Assembly (NCBI RefSeq): GCF_947623445.1
Contig: NC_135241.1
Span: 7,318,501-7,382,500 of the forward strand
Source of the DNA: Clavelina lepadiformis
Taxonomy: Eukaryota > Chordata > Ascidiacea > Aplousobranchia > Clavelinidae
Direction of reading: 5' to 3'
DNA: 64,000 bases
A program made the position numbers and the translations under genes. This document shows positions 1 through 12,008 of the stretch, piece by piece. The notes under the pieces were generated by a model. That model saw nothing but the letters and a program-made list of their open reading frames with translations. It was not told the DNA's origin and made no database searches. Each line of letters starts with the position of its first letter. The stretch's first letter is position 1.

Positions 1-39
1 CTACCTGCTGAATATTCTTATCAATCTCCTTGATCGTGC

Positions 40-182
40 AGCTTTGCGCAGAGGCGATACCGTAGCTGATGAGGAACTTCCGAGGCGCGGTTATTGCTAG
101 TTGAAAACTATACCCAATACCCCGCCCTTTCGGCTCTTACAGAGACGATTGAGGCAATATCTGAAGAATTCCGTGGAATTCC
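40..182 (+). ncRNA. U4: U4 spliceosomal snRNA, first complete copy (type for the array)
   Basis: U4 base-pairs with U6 and holds it inactive until spliceosome activation; it works in the U4/U6.U5 tri-snRNP in the nucleus. The 5' end AGCTTTGCGCAG is the U6-pairing stem II strand. Nucleotides 19-54 form the 5' stem-loop with the 15.5K/Snu13 k-turn: bulge G29 A30 U31, then GAGG, a 5 nt loop and CCGAGG. The lower stem ACCGU/GCGGU differs from human AUCGU/GCGAU by a compensated pair, which supports real folding. ATTGCTAGTTG fits stem I. CCCAATACCCCGCC follows, then a central hairpin, a 9 nt element AATATCTGA at the Sm position (156-164), and a terminal hairpin GAATTC-CGTG-GAATTC. Length is 143 nt against 145 in human. 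The exact 3' end is uncertain by 1-2 nt. Confidence 0.96.
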
Positions 183-312
183 TATGTTGCTTATACTCCA
201 GGGTCCAGACGTCTGCTTGCAGCACGCAGACCTTCACTCTTTACGAAAGCAAATCATAATGAACGGAATGAGTCTAAATAAGTAGTTCAACTGTTCAAGT
301 CACAGTGTGTTG

Positions 313-324
313 TTAAACGTTTAA
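313..324. repeat. 12 bp perfect palindrome upstream of the U5 PSE
   Basis: TTAAACGTTTAA is a perfect inverted repeat at about -76 to -65 of U5, just upstream of the PSE, present in the units I read including the 642 bp type. It could be a binding site for a dimeric activator (a distal-element role), but nothing in the sequence proves this. Confidence 0.4.
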
Positions 325-333
325 AACGGCCAA

Positions 334-346
334 CCACAAACTGTAG
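334..346 (+). promoter_or_regulatory. Probable PSE of the U5 promoter (-55)
   Basis: CCACAAACTGTAG begins exactly 55 bp upstream of the inferred U5 start. It matches the box at the same distance before U4 at 10 of 13 positions. Pol II snRNA genes of animals use a proximal sequence element at about this distance, read by SNAPc. The box recurs in essentially every unit; one unit in the 642 bp block (56483) has an A to T change. No TATA box is evident at -25 to -30, as expected for Pol II rather than Pol III snRNA genes. Confidence 0.7.
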
Positions 347-388
347 TCAAAACGTTCGGTATAGTGTCGTAAGTGGACAAGCCAGAAG

Positions 389-508
389 CCACTCTGGCTT
401 CAGCGCATTCAACGTGTAAATCTTTCGCCTTTTACTAAAGATTTCCGTGTGCCGGAGCATATAATGAGTCGAAGAAAATTTGTTCAGAGCCGCGGCAATG
501 CTGTGGCC
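389..508 (+). ncRNA. U5: U5 spliceosomal snRNA, first complete copy (type for the array)
   Basis: U5 loop I holds the exon ends during both steps of splicing. Nucleotides 39-47 are the invariant loop GCCTTTTAC, closed by AAATCTTT/AAAGATTT. Below it GCGCA pairs with TGTGC, GCTTC with GGAGC, and ACTC with GAGT, reproducing U5 stem I by covariation with no close primary match to human in those arms. An Sm-like AAATTTGT follows at about nt 88-97, then a terminal hairpin GCCGCGGCAATGCTGTGGC. Length is about 120 nt (human 116). The 5' end is set at 389 because ACTCTGG should lie at +3 and because this puts the upstream box at -55, the same as for U4. The gene lies 206 bp after U4 and 188 bp before the next U4. 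Confidence 0.95.
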
Positions 509-696
509 AAACCTTATGATCATCAACTGCAAAATTTGGAATCACATTTGTGAGTGGATGCCATCACAAAGACTTTCAAGGTGTTACCTGTTCAAAACGC
601 TTTTATATCAGCCAACCGAACCGATCTACGTTTCCATCGCTCCACAAATTTGAGAATCTACCTGCTGAATATTCTTATCAATCTCCTTGATCGTGC
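509..696. other. U5-to-U4 spacer (188 bp)
   Basis: Non-coding spacer between the U5 3' end and the next U4. It contains the U4 PSE at 642 and no other RNA gene that I can recognise. The last bases before U4 read GATCGTGC, changed to GATCTTGC in most units of the 642 bp block. Confidence 0.7.
642..654 (+). promoter_or_regulatory. Probable PSE of the U4 promoter (-55)
   Basis: CCACAAATTTGAG lies 55 bp before the U4 start at 697, the same spacing as the matching U5 box. It sits in spacer that otherwise does not resemble the U5 upstream region, apart from GCCAACC at a different distance (-86 for U4, -60 for U5). The copy before the U4 at 57488 carries two changes in the 13 bp. Confidence 0.7.
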
Positions 697-3600
697 AGCT
701 TTGCGCAGAGGCGATACCGTAGCTGATGAGGAACTTCCGAGGCGCGGTTATTGCTAGTTGAAAACTATACCCAATACCCCGCCCTTTCGGCTCTTACAGA
801 GACGATTGAGGCAATATCTGAAGAATTCCGTGGAATTCCTATGTTGCTTATACTCCAGGGTCCAGACGTCTGCTTGCAGCACGCAGACCTTCACTCTTTA
901 CGAAAGCAAATCATAATGAACGGAATGAGTCTAAATAAGTAGTTCAACTGTTCAAGTCACAGTGTGTTGTTAAACGTTTAAAACGGCCAACCACAAACTG
1001 TAGTCAAAACGTTCGGTATAGTGTCGTAAGTGGACAAGCCAGAAGCCACTCTGGCTTCAGCGCATTCAACGTGTAAATCTTTCGCCTTTTACTAAAGATT
1101 TCCGTGTGCCGGAGCATATAATGAGTCGAAGAAAATTTGTTCAGAGCCGCGGCAATGCTGTGGCCAAACCTTATGATCATCAACTGCAAAATTTGGAATC
1201 ACATTTGTGAGTGGATGCCATCACAAAGACTTTCAAGGTGTTACCTGTTCAAAACGCTTTTATATCAGCCAACCGAACCGATCTACGTTTCCATCGCTCC
1301 ACAAATTTGAGAATCTACCTGCTGAATATTCTTATCAATCTCCTTGATCGTGCAGCTTTGCGCAGAGGCGATACCGTAGCTGATGAGGAACTTCCGAGGC
1401 GCGGTTATTGCTAGTTGAAAACTATACCCAATACCCCGCCCTTTCGGCTCTTACAGAGACGATTGAGGCAATATCTGAAGAATTCCGTGGAATTCCTATG
1501 TTGCTTATACTCCAGGGTCCAGACGTCTGCTTGCAGCACGCAGACCTTCACTCTTTACGAAAGCAAATCATAATGAACGGAATGAGTCTAAATAAGTAGT
1601 TCAACTGTTCAAGTCACAGTGTGTTGTTAAACGTTTAAAACGGCCAACCACAAACTGTAGTCAAAACGTTCGGTATAGTGTCGTAAGTGGACAAGCCAGA
1701 AGCCACTCTGGCTTCAGCGCATTCAACGTGTAAATCTTTCGCCTTTTACTAAAGATTTCCGTGTGCCGGAGCATATAATGAGTCGAAGAAAATTTGTTCA
1801 GAGCCGCGGCAATGCTGTGGCCAAACCTTATGATCATCAACTGCAAAATTTGGAATCACATTTGTGAGTGGATGCCATCACAAAGACTTTCAAGGTGTTA
1901 CCTGTTCAAAACGCTTTTATATCAGCCAACCGAACCGATCTACGTTTCCATCGCTCCACAAATTTGAGAATCTACCTGCTGAATATTCTTATCAATCTCC
2001 TTGATCGTGCAGCTTTGCGCAGAGGCGATACCGTAGCTGATGAGGAACTTCCGAGGCGCGGTTATTGCTAGTTGAAAACTATACCCAATACCCCGCCCTT
2101 TCGGCTCTTACAGAGACGATTGAGGCAATATCTGAAGAATTCCGTGGAATTCCTATGTTGCTTATACTCCAGGGTCCAGACGTCTGCTTGCAGCACGCAG
2201 ACCTTCACTCTTTACGAAAGCAAATCATAATGAACGGAATGAGTCTAAATAAGTAGTTCAACTGTTCAAGTCACAGTGTGTTGTTAAACGTTTAAAACGG
2301 CCAACCACAAACTGTAGTCAAAACGTTCGGTATAGTGTCGTAAGTGGACAAGCCAGAAGCCACTCTGGCTTCAGCGCATTCAACGTGTAAATCTTTCGCC
2401 TTTTACTAAAGATTTCCGTGTGCCGGAGCATATAATGAGTCGAAGAAAATTTGTTCAGAGCCGCGGCAATGCTGTGGCCAAACCTTATGATCATCAACTG
2501 CAAAATTTGGAATCACATTTGTGAGTGGATGCCATCACAAAGACTTTCAAGGTGTTACCTGTTCAAAACGCTTTTATATCAGCCAACCGAACCGATCTAC
2601 GTTTCCATCGCTCCACAAATTTGAGAATCTACCTGCTGAATATTCTTATCAATCTCCTTGATCGTGCAGCTTTGCGCAGAGGCGATACCGTAGCTGATGA
2701 GGAACTTCCGAGGCGCGGTTATTGCTAGTTGAAAACTATACCCAATACCCCGCCCTTTCGGCTCTTACAGAGACGATTGAGGCAATATCTGAAGAATTCC
2801 GTGGAATTCCTATGTTGCTTATACTGCAGGGTCCAGACGTCTGCTTGCAGCACGCAGACCTTCACTCTTTACGAAAGCAAATCATAATGAACGGAATGAG
2901 TCTAAATAAGTAGTTCAACTGTTCAAGTCACAGTGTGTTGTTAAACGTTTAAAACGGCCAACCACAAACTGTAGTCAAAACGTTCGGTATAGTGTCGTAA
3001 GTGGACAAGCCAGAAGCCACTCTGGCTTCAGCGCATTCAACGTGTAAATCTTTCGCCTTTTACTAAAGATTTCCGTGTGCCGGAGCATATAATGAGTCGA
3101 AGAAAATTTGTTCAGAGCCGCGGCAATGCTGTGGCCAAACCTTATGATCATCAACTGCAAAATTTGGAATCACATTTGTGAGTGGATGCCATCACAAAGA
3201 CTTTCAAGGTGTTACCTGTTCAAAACGCTTTTATATCAGCCAACCGAACCGATCTACGTTTCCATCGCTCCACAAATTTGAGAATCTACCTGCTGAATAT
3301 TCTTATCAATCTCCTTGATCGTGCAGCTTTGCGCAGAGGCGATACCGTAGCTGATGAGGAACTTCCGAGGCGCGGTTATTGCTAGTTGAAAACTATACCC
3401 AATACCCCGCCCTTTCGGCTCTTACAGAGACGATTGAGGCAATATCTGAAGAATTCCGTGGAATTCCTATGTTGCTTATACTCCAGGGTCCAGACGTCTG
3501 CTTGCAGCACGCAGACCTTCACTCTTTACGAAAGCAAATCATAATGAACGGAATGAGTCTAAATAAGTAGTTCAACTGTTCAAGTCACAGTGTGTTGTTA

Positions 3601-5644
3601 AACGTTTAAAACGGCCAACCACAAACTGTAGTCAAAACGTTCGGTATAGTGTCGTAAGTGGACAAGCCAGAAGCCACTCTGGCTTCAGCGCATTCAACGT
3701 GTAAATCTTTCGCCTTTTACTAAAGATTTCCGTGTGCCGGAGCATATAATGAGTCGAAGAAAATTTGTTCAGAGCCGCGGCAATGCTGTGGCCAAACCTT
3801 ATGATCATCAACTGCAAAATTTGGAATCACATTTGTGAGTGGATGCCATCACAAAGACTTTCAAGGTGTTACCTGTTCAAAACGCTTTTATATCAGCCAA
3901 CCGAACCGATCTACGTTTCCATCGCTCCACAAATTTGAGAATCTACCTGCTGAATATTCTTATCAATCTCCTTGATCGTGCAGCTTTGCGCAGAGGCGAT
4001 ACCGTAGCTGATGAGGAACTTCCGAGGCGCGGTTATTGCTAGTTGAAAACTATACCCAATACCCCGCCCTTTCGGCTCTTACAGAGACGATTGAGGCAAT
4101 ATCTGAAGAATTCCGTGGAATTCCTATGTTGCTTATACTCCAGGGTCCAGACGTCTGCTTGCAGCACGCAGACCTTCACTCTTTACGAAAGCAAATCATA
4201 ATGAACGGAATGAGTCTAAATAAGTAGTTCAACTGTTCAAGTCACAGTGTGTTGTTAAACGTTTAAAACGGCCAACCACAAACTGTAGTCAAAACGTTCG
4301 GTATAGTGTCGTAAGTGGACAAGCCAGAAGCCACTCTGGCTTCAGCGCATTCAACGTGTAAATCTTTCGCCTTTTACTAAAGATTTCCGTGTGCCGGAGC
4401 ATATAATGAGTCGAAGAAAATTTGTTCAGAGCCGCGGCAATGCTGTGGCCAAACCTTATGATCATCAACTGCAAAATTTGGAATCACATTTGTGAGTGGA
4501 TGCCATCACAAAGACTTTCAAGGTGTTACCTGTTCAAAACGCTTTTATATCAGCCAACCGAACCGATCTACGTTTCCATCGCTCCACAAATTTGAGAATC
4601 TACCTGCTGAATATTCTTATCAATCTCCTTGATCGTGCAGCTTTGCGCAGAGGCGATACCGTAGCTGATGAGGAACTTCCGAGGCGCGGTTATTGCTAGT
4701 TGAAAACTATACCCAATACCCCGCCCTTTCGGCTCTTACAGAGACGATTGAGGCAATATCTGAAGAATTCCGTGGAATTCCTATGTTGCTTATACTCCAG
4801 GGTCCAGACGTCTGCTTGCAGCACGCAGACCTTCACTCTTTACGAAAGCAAATCATAATGAACGGAATGAGTCTAAATAAGTAGTTCAACTGTTCAAGTC
4901 ACAGTGTGTTGTTAAACGTTTAAAACGGCCAACCACAAACTGTAGTCAAAACGTTCGGTATAGTGTCGTAAGTGGACAAGCCAGAAGCCACTCTGGCTTC
5001 AGCGCATTCAACGTGTAAATCTTTCGCCTTTTACTAAAGATTTCCGTGTGCCGGAGCATATAATGAGTCGAAGAAAATTTGTTCAGAGCCGCGGCAATGC
5101 TGTGGCCAAACCTTATGATCATCAACTGCAAAATTTGGAATCACATTTGTGAGTGGATGCCATCACAAAGACTTTCAAGGTGTTACCTGTTCAAAACGCT
5201 TTTATATCAGCCAACCGAACCGATCTACGTTTCCATCGCTCCACAAATTTGAGAATCTACCTGCTGAATATTCTTATCAATCTCCTTGATCGTGCAGCTT
5301 TGCGCAGAGGCGATACCGTAGCTGATGAGGAACTTCCGAGGCGCGGTTATTGCTAGTTGAAAACTATACCCAATACCCCGCCCTTTCGGCTCTTACAGAG
5401 ACGATTGAGGCAATATCTGAAGAATTCCGTGGAATTCCTATGTTGCTTATACTCCAGGGTCCAGACGTCTGCTTGCAGCACGCAGACCTTCACTCTTTAC
5501 GAAAGCAAATCATAATGAACGGAATGAGTCTAAATAAGTAGTTCAACTGTTCAAGTCACAGTGTGTTGTTAAACGTTTAAAACGGCCAACCACAAACTGT
5601 AGTCAAAACGTTCGGTATAGTGTCGTAAGTGGACAAGCCAGAAG

Positions 5645-5764
5645 CCACTCTGGCTTCAGCGCATTCAACGTGTAAATCTTTCGCCTTTTACTAAAAATTT
5701 CCGTGTGCCGGAGCATATAATGAGTCGAAGAAAATTTGTTCAGAGCCGCGGCAATGCTGTGGCC
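5645..5764 (+). ncRNA. U5: U5 snRNA variant G52A
   Basis: G52 to A (5696) in the 3' strand of the loop I stem, breaking the C-G pair of AAATCTTT/AAAGATTT. It lies inside the sequence that the LINE uses as its target. Confidence 0.85.
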
Positions 5765-5952
5765 AAACCTTATGATCATCAACTGCAAAATTTGGAATCA
5801 CATTTGTGAGTGGATGCCATCACAAAGACTTTCAAGGTGTTACCTGTTCAAAACGCTTTTATATCAGCCAACCGAACCGATCTACGTTTCCATCGCTCCA
5901 CAAATTTGAGAATCTACCTGCTGAATATTCTTATCAATCTCCTTGATCGTGC

Positions 5953-6095
5953 AGCTTTGCGCAGAGGCGATACCGTAGCTGGTGAGGAACTTCCGAGGCG
6001 CGGTTATTGCTAGTTGAAAACTATACCCAATACCCCGCCCTTTCGGCTCTTACAGAGACGATTGAGGCAATATCTGAAGAATTCCGTGGAATTCC
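5953..6095 (+). ncRNA. U4: U4 snRNA variant A30G
   Basis: U4 copy with A30 changed to G (position 5982), in the three-base bulge of the 15.5K k-turn (GAT becomes GGT). U31 and the tandem G-A pairs are kept. The same change recurs at 6610, 11866 and 18435. Confidence 0.9.
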
Positions 6096-6609
6096 TATGT
6101 TGCTTATACTCCAGGGTCCAGACGTCTGCTTGCAGCACGCAGACCTTCACTCTTTACGAAAGCAAATCATAATGAACGGAATGAGTCTAAATAAGTAGTT
6201 CAACTGTTCAAGTCACAGTGTGTTGTTAAACGTTTAAAACGGCCAACCACAAACTGTAGTCAAAACGTTCGGTATAGTGTCGTAAGTGGACAAGCCAGAA
6301 GCCACTCTGGCTTCAGCGCATTCAACGTGTAAATCTTTCGCCTTTTACTAAAGATTTCCGTGTGCCGGAGCATATAATGAGTCGAAGAAAATTTGTTCAG
6401 AGCCGCGGCAATGCTGTGGCCAAACCTTATGATCATCAACTGCAAAATTTGGAATCACATTCGTGAGTGGATGCCATCACAAAGACTTTCAAGGTGTTAC
6501 CTGTTCAAAACGCTTTTATATCAGCCAACCGAACCGATCTACGTTTCCATCGCTCCACAAATTTGAGAATCTACCTGCTGAATATTCTTATCAATCTCCT
6601 TGATCGTGC

Positions 6610-6752
6610 AGCTTTGCGCAGAGGCGATACCGTAGCTGGTGAGGAACTTCCGAGGCGCGGTTATTGCTAGTTGAAAACTATACCCAATACCCCGCCCTTT
6701 CGGCTCTTACAGAGACGATTGAGGCAATATCTGAAGAATTCCGTGGAATTCC
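6610..6752 (+). ncRNA. U4: U4 snRNA variant A30G with linked spacer change
   Basis: Carries A30G as in the copy at 5953, plus a linked T to C in the preceding spacer at 6462. The same two-change haplotype is found exactly eight units later in the U4 at 11866. Confidence 0.9.
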
Positions 6753-9700
6753 TATGTTGCTTATACTCCAGGGTCCAGACGTCTGCTTGCAGCACGCAGA
6801 CCTTCACTCTTTACGAAAGCAAATCATAATGAACGGAATGAGTCTAAATAAGTAGTTCAACTGTTCAAGTCACAGTGTGTTGTTAAACGTTTAAAACGGC
6901 CAACCACAAACTGTAGTCAAAACGTTCGGTATAGTGTCGTAAGTGGACAAGCCAGAAGCCACTCTGGCTTCAGCGCATTCAACGTGTAAATCTTTCGCCT
7001 TTTACTAAAGATTTCCGTGTGCCGGAGCATATAATGAGTCGAAGAAAATTTGTTCAGAGCCGCGGCAATGCTGTGGCCAAACCTTATGATCATCAACTGC
7101 AAAATTTGGAATCACATTTGTGAGTGGATGCCATCACAAAGACTTTCAAGGTGTTACCTGTTCAAAACGCTTTTATATCAGCCAACCGAACCGATCTACG
7201 TTTCCATCGCTCCACAAATTTGAGAATCTACCTGCTGAATATTCTTATCAATCTCCTTGATCGTGCAGCTTTGCGCAGAGGCGATACCGTAGCTGATGAG
7301 GAACTTCCGAGGCGCGGTTATTGCTAGTTGAAAACTATACCCAATACCCCGCCCTTTCGGCTCTTACAGAGACGATTGAGGCAATATCTGAAGAATTCCG
7401 TGGAATTCCTATGTTGCTTATACTCCAGGGTCCAGACGTCTGCTTGCAGCACGCAGACCTTCACTCTTTACGAAAGCAAATCATAATGAACGGAATGAGT
7501 CTAAATAAGTAGTTCAACTGTTCAAGTCACAGTGTGTTGTTAAACGTTTAAAACGGCCAACCACAAACTGTAGTCAAAACGTTCGGTATAGTGTCGTAAG
7601 TGGACAAGCCAGAAGCCACTCTGGCTTCAGCGCATTCAACGTGTAAATCTTTCGCCTTTTACTAAAGATTTCCGTGTGCCGGAGCATATAATGAGTCGAA
7701 GAAAATTTGTTCAGAGCCGCGGCAATGCTGTGGCCAAACCTTATGATCATCAACTGCAAAATTTGGAATCACATTTGTGAGTGGATGCCATCACAAAGAC
7801 TTTCAAGGTGTTACCTGTTCAAAACGCTTTTATATCAGCCAACCGAACCGATCTACGTTTCCATCGCTCCACAAATTTGAGAATCTACCTGCTGAATATT
7901 CTTATCAATCTCCTTGATCGTGCAGCTTTGCGCAGAGGCGATACCGTAGCTGATGAGGAACTTCCGAGGCGCGGTTATTGCTAGTTGAAAACTATACCCA
8001 ATACCCCGCCCTTTCGGCTCTTACAGAGACGATTGAGGCAATATCTGAAGAATTCCGTGGAATTCCTATGTTGCTTATACTCCAGGGTCCAGACGTCTGC
8101 TTGCAGCACGCAGACCTTCACTCTTTACGAAAGCAAATCATAATGAACGGAATGAGTCTAAATAAGTAGTTCAACTGTTCAAGTCACAGTGTGTTGTTAA
8201 ACGTTTAAAACGGCCAACCACAAACTGTAGTCAAAACGTTCGGTATAGTGTCGTAAGTGGACAAGCCAGAAGCCACTCTGGCTTCAGCGCATTCAACGTG
8301 TAAATCTTTCGCCTTTTACTAAAGATTTCCGTGTGCCGGAGCATATAATGAGTCGAAGAAAATTTGTTCAGAGCCGCGGCAATGCTGTGGCCAAACCTTA
8401 TGATCATCAACTGCAAAATTTGGAATCACATTTGTGAGTGGATGCCATCACAAAGACTTTCAAGGTGTTACCTGTTCAAAACGCTTTTATATCAGCCAAC
8501 CGAACCGATCTACGTTTCCATCGCTCCACAAATTTGAGAATCTACCTGCTGAATATTCTTATCAATCTCCTTGATCGTGCAGCTTTGCGCAGAGGCGATA
8601 CCGTAGCTGATGAGGAACTTCCGAGGCGCGGTTATTGCTAGTTGAAAACTATACCCAATACCCCGCCCTTTCGGCTCTTACAGAGACGATTGAGGCAATA
8701 TCTGAAGAATTCCGTGGAATTCCTATGTTGCTTATACTCCAGGGTCCAGACGTCTGCTTGCAGCACGCAGACCTTCACTCTTTACGAAAGCAAATCATAA
8801 TGAACGGAATGAGTCTAAATAAGTAGTTCAACTGTTCAAGTCACAGTGTGTTGTTAAACGTTTAAAACGGCCAACCACAAACTGTAGTCAAAACGTTCGG
8901 TATAGTGTCGTAAGTGGACAAGCCAGAAGCCACTCTGGCTTCAGCGCATTCAACGTGTAAATCTTTCGCCTTTTACTAAAGATTTCCGTGTGCCGGAGCA
9001 TATAATGAGTCGAAGAAAATTTGTTCAGAGCCGCGGCAATGCTGTGGCCAAACCTTATGATCATCAACTGCAAAATTTGGAATCACATTTGTGAGTGGAT
9101 GCCATCACAAAGACTTTCAAGGTGTTACCTGTTCAAAACGCTTTTATATCAGCCAACCGAACCGATCTACGTTTCCATCGCTCCACAAATTTGAGAATCT
9201 ACCTGCTGAATATTCTTATCAATCTCCTTGATCGTGCAGCTTTGCGCAGAGGCGATACCGTAGCTGATGAGGAACTTCCGAGGCGCGGTTATTGCTAGTT
9301 GAAAACTATACCCAATACCCCGCCCTTTCGGCTCTTACAGAGACGATTGAGGCAATATCTGAAGAATTCCGTGGAATTCCTATGTTGCTTATACTCCAGG
9401 GTCCAGACGTCTGCTTGCAGCACGCAGACCTTCACTCTTTACGAAAGCAAATCATAATGAACGGAATGAGTCTAAATAAGTAGTTCAACTGTTCAAGTCA
9501 CAGTGTGTTGTTAAACGTTTAAAACGGCCAACCACAAACTGTAGTCAAAACGTTCGGTATAGTGTCGTAAGTGGACAAGCCAGAAGCCACTCTGGCTTCA
9601 GCGCATTCAACGTGTAAATCTTTCGCCTTTTACTAAAGATTTCCGTGTGCCGGAGCATATAATGAGTCGAAGAAAATTTGTTCAGAGCCGCGGCAATGCT

Positions 9701-10243
9701 GTGGCCAAACCTTATGATCATCAACTGCAAAATTTGGAATCACATTTGTGAGTGGATGCCATCACAAAGACTTTCAAGGTGTTACCTGTTCAAAACGCTT
9801 TTATATCAGCCAACCGAACCGATCTACGTTTCCATCGCTCCACAAATTTGAGAATCTACCTGCTGAATATTCTTATCAATCTCCTTGATCGTGCAGCTTT
9901 GCGCAGAGGCGATACCGTAGCTGATGAGGAACTTCCGAGGCGCGGTTATTGCTAGTTGAAAACTATACCCAATACCCCGCCCTTTCGGCTCTTACAGAGA
10001 CGATTGAGGCAATATCTGAAGAATTCCGTGGAATTCCTATGTTGCTTATACTCCAGGGTCCAGACGTCTGCTTGCAGCACGCAGACCTTCACTCTTTACG
10101 AAAGCAAATCATAATGAACGGAATGAGTCTAAATAAGTAGTTCAACTGTTCAAGTCACAGTGTGTTGTTAAACGTTTAAAACGGCCAACCACAAACTGTA
10201 GTCAAAACGTTCGGTATAGTGTCGTAAGTGGACAAGCCAGAAG

Positions 10244-10363
10244 CCATTCTGGCTTCAGCGCATTCAACGTGTAAATCTTTCGCCTTTTACTAAAGATTTC
10301 CGTGTGCCGGAGCATATAATGAGTCGAAGAAAATTTGTTCAGAGCCGCGGCAATGCTGTGGCC
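10244..10363 (+). ncRNA. U5: U5 snRNA variant C4T
   Basis: C4 to T (10247) in the basal ACTC/GAGT stem. A U-G wobble can replace the pair, so function could be kept. Confidence 0.85.
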
Positions 10364-11865
10364 AAACCTTATGATCATCAACTGCAAAATTTGGAATCAC
10401 ATTTGTGAGTGGATGCCATCACAAAGACTTTCAAGGTGTTACCTGTTCAAAACGCTTTTATATCAGCCAACCGAACCGATCTACGTTTCCATCGCTCCAC
10501 AAATTTGAGAATCTACCTGCTGAATATTCTTATCAATCTCCTTGATCGTGCAGCTTTGCGCAGAGGCGATACCGTAGCTGATGAGGAACTTCCGAGGCGC
10601 GGTTATTGCTAGTTGAAAACTATACCCAATACCCCGCCCTTTCGGCTCTTACAGAGACGATTGAGGCAATATCTGAAGAATTCCGTGGAATTCCTATGTT
10701 GCTTATACTCCAGGGTCCAGACGTCTGCTTGCAGCACGCAGACCTTCACTCTTTACGAAAGCAAATCATAATGAACGGAATGAGTCTAAATAAGTAGTTC
10801 AACTGTTCAAGTCACAGTGTGTTGTTAAACGTTTAAAACGGCCAACCACAAACTGTAGTCAAAACGTTCGGTATAGTGTCGTAAGTGGACAAGCCAGAAG
10901 CCACTCTGGCTTCAGCGCATTCAACGTGTAAATCTTTCGCCTTTTACTAAAGATTTCCGTGTGCCGGAGCATATAATGAGTCGAAGAAAATTTGTTCAGA
11001 GCCGCGGCAATGCTGTGGCCAAACCTTATGATCATCAACTGCAAAATTTGGAATCACATTTGTGAGTGGATGCCATCACAAAGACTTTCAAGGTGTTACC
11101 TGTTCAAAACGCTTTTATATCAGCCAACCGAACCGATCTACGTTTCCATCGCTCCACAAATTTGAGAATCTACCTGCTGAATATTCTTATCAATCTCCTT
11201 GATCGTGCAGCTTTGCGCAGAGGCGATACCGTAGCTGATGAGGAACTTCCGAGGCGCGGTTATTGCTAGTTGAAAACTATACCCAATACCCCGCCCTTTC
11301 GGCTCTTACAGAGACGATTGAGGCAATATCTGAAGAATTCCGTGGAATTCCTATGTTGCTTATACTCCAGGGTCCAGACGTCTGCTTGCAGCACGCAGAC
11401 CTTCACTCTTTACGAAAGCAAATCATAATGAACGGAATGAGTCTAAATAAGTAGTTCAACTGTTCAAGTCACAGTGTGTTGTTAAACGTTTAAAACGGCC
11501 AACCACAAACTGTAGTCAAAACGTTCGGTATAGTGTCGTAAGTGGACAAGCCAGAAGCCACTCTGGCTTCAGCGCATTCAACGTGTAAATCTTTCGCCTT
11601 TTACTAAAGATTTCCGTGTGCCGGAGCATATAATGAGTCGAAGAAAATTTGTTCAGAGCCGCGGCAATGCTGTGGCCAAACCTTATGATCATCAACTGCA
11701 AAATTTGGAATCACATTCGTGAGTGGATGCCATCACAAAGACTTTCAAGGTGTTACCTGTTCAAAACGCTTTTATATCAGCCAACCGAACCGATCTACGT
11801 TTCCATCGCTCCACAAATTTGAGAATCTACCTGCTGAATATTCTTATCAATCTCCTTGATCGTGC

Positions 11866-12008
11866 AGCTTTGCGCAGAGGCGATACCGTAGCTGGTGAGG
11901 AACTTCCGAGGCGCGGTTATTGCTAGTTGAAAACTATACCCAATACCCCGCCCTTTCGGCTCTTACAGAGACGATTGAGGCAATATCTGAAGAATTCCGT
12001 GGAATTCC
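11866..12008 (+). ncRNA. U4: U4 snRNA variant A30G with linked spacer change
   Basis: A30G together with the spacer T to C at 11718, matching the unit 5256 bp (8 x 657) upstream. This points to block duplication or conversion across several units. Confidence 0.9.

Larger units (their letters stand above)
183..388. other. U4-to-U5 spacer (206 bp)
   Basis: Non-coding spacer. It holds a CAGACGTCTG palindrome (206-215), an overlapping potential hairpin GTCTGC/GCAGAC (211-231) about 30 bp after the U4 3' end, the TTAAACGTTTAA palindrome and the U5 PSE. I see no convincing match to the vertebrate 3' box. In the 642 bp unit type this spacer has lost 7 bp and 8 bp in two places, both upstream of the PSE. 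Confidence 0.7.

Noticed and set aside
211-231. Hairpin GTCTGC/GCAGAC after U4 as a further RNA gene or terminator
   Set aside because: The stem is broken in several 642 bp units (GACTGC) without compensation, and no known RNA matches it.
94-285. Recurrent 61, 63 and 67 codon frames in every repeat unit
   Set aside because: They overlap the U4 and U5 RNA genes and their spacers, recur only because the unit is repeated, and several start at non-ATG codons. The RNA genes explain the conservation.
509-696. A hidden U6, U1, U2 or spliced-leader gene in the spacers
   Set aside because: I looked for their conserved 5' ends and core words and found none.
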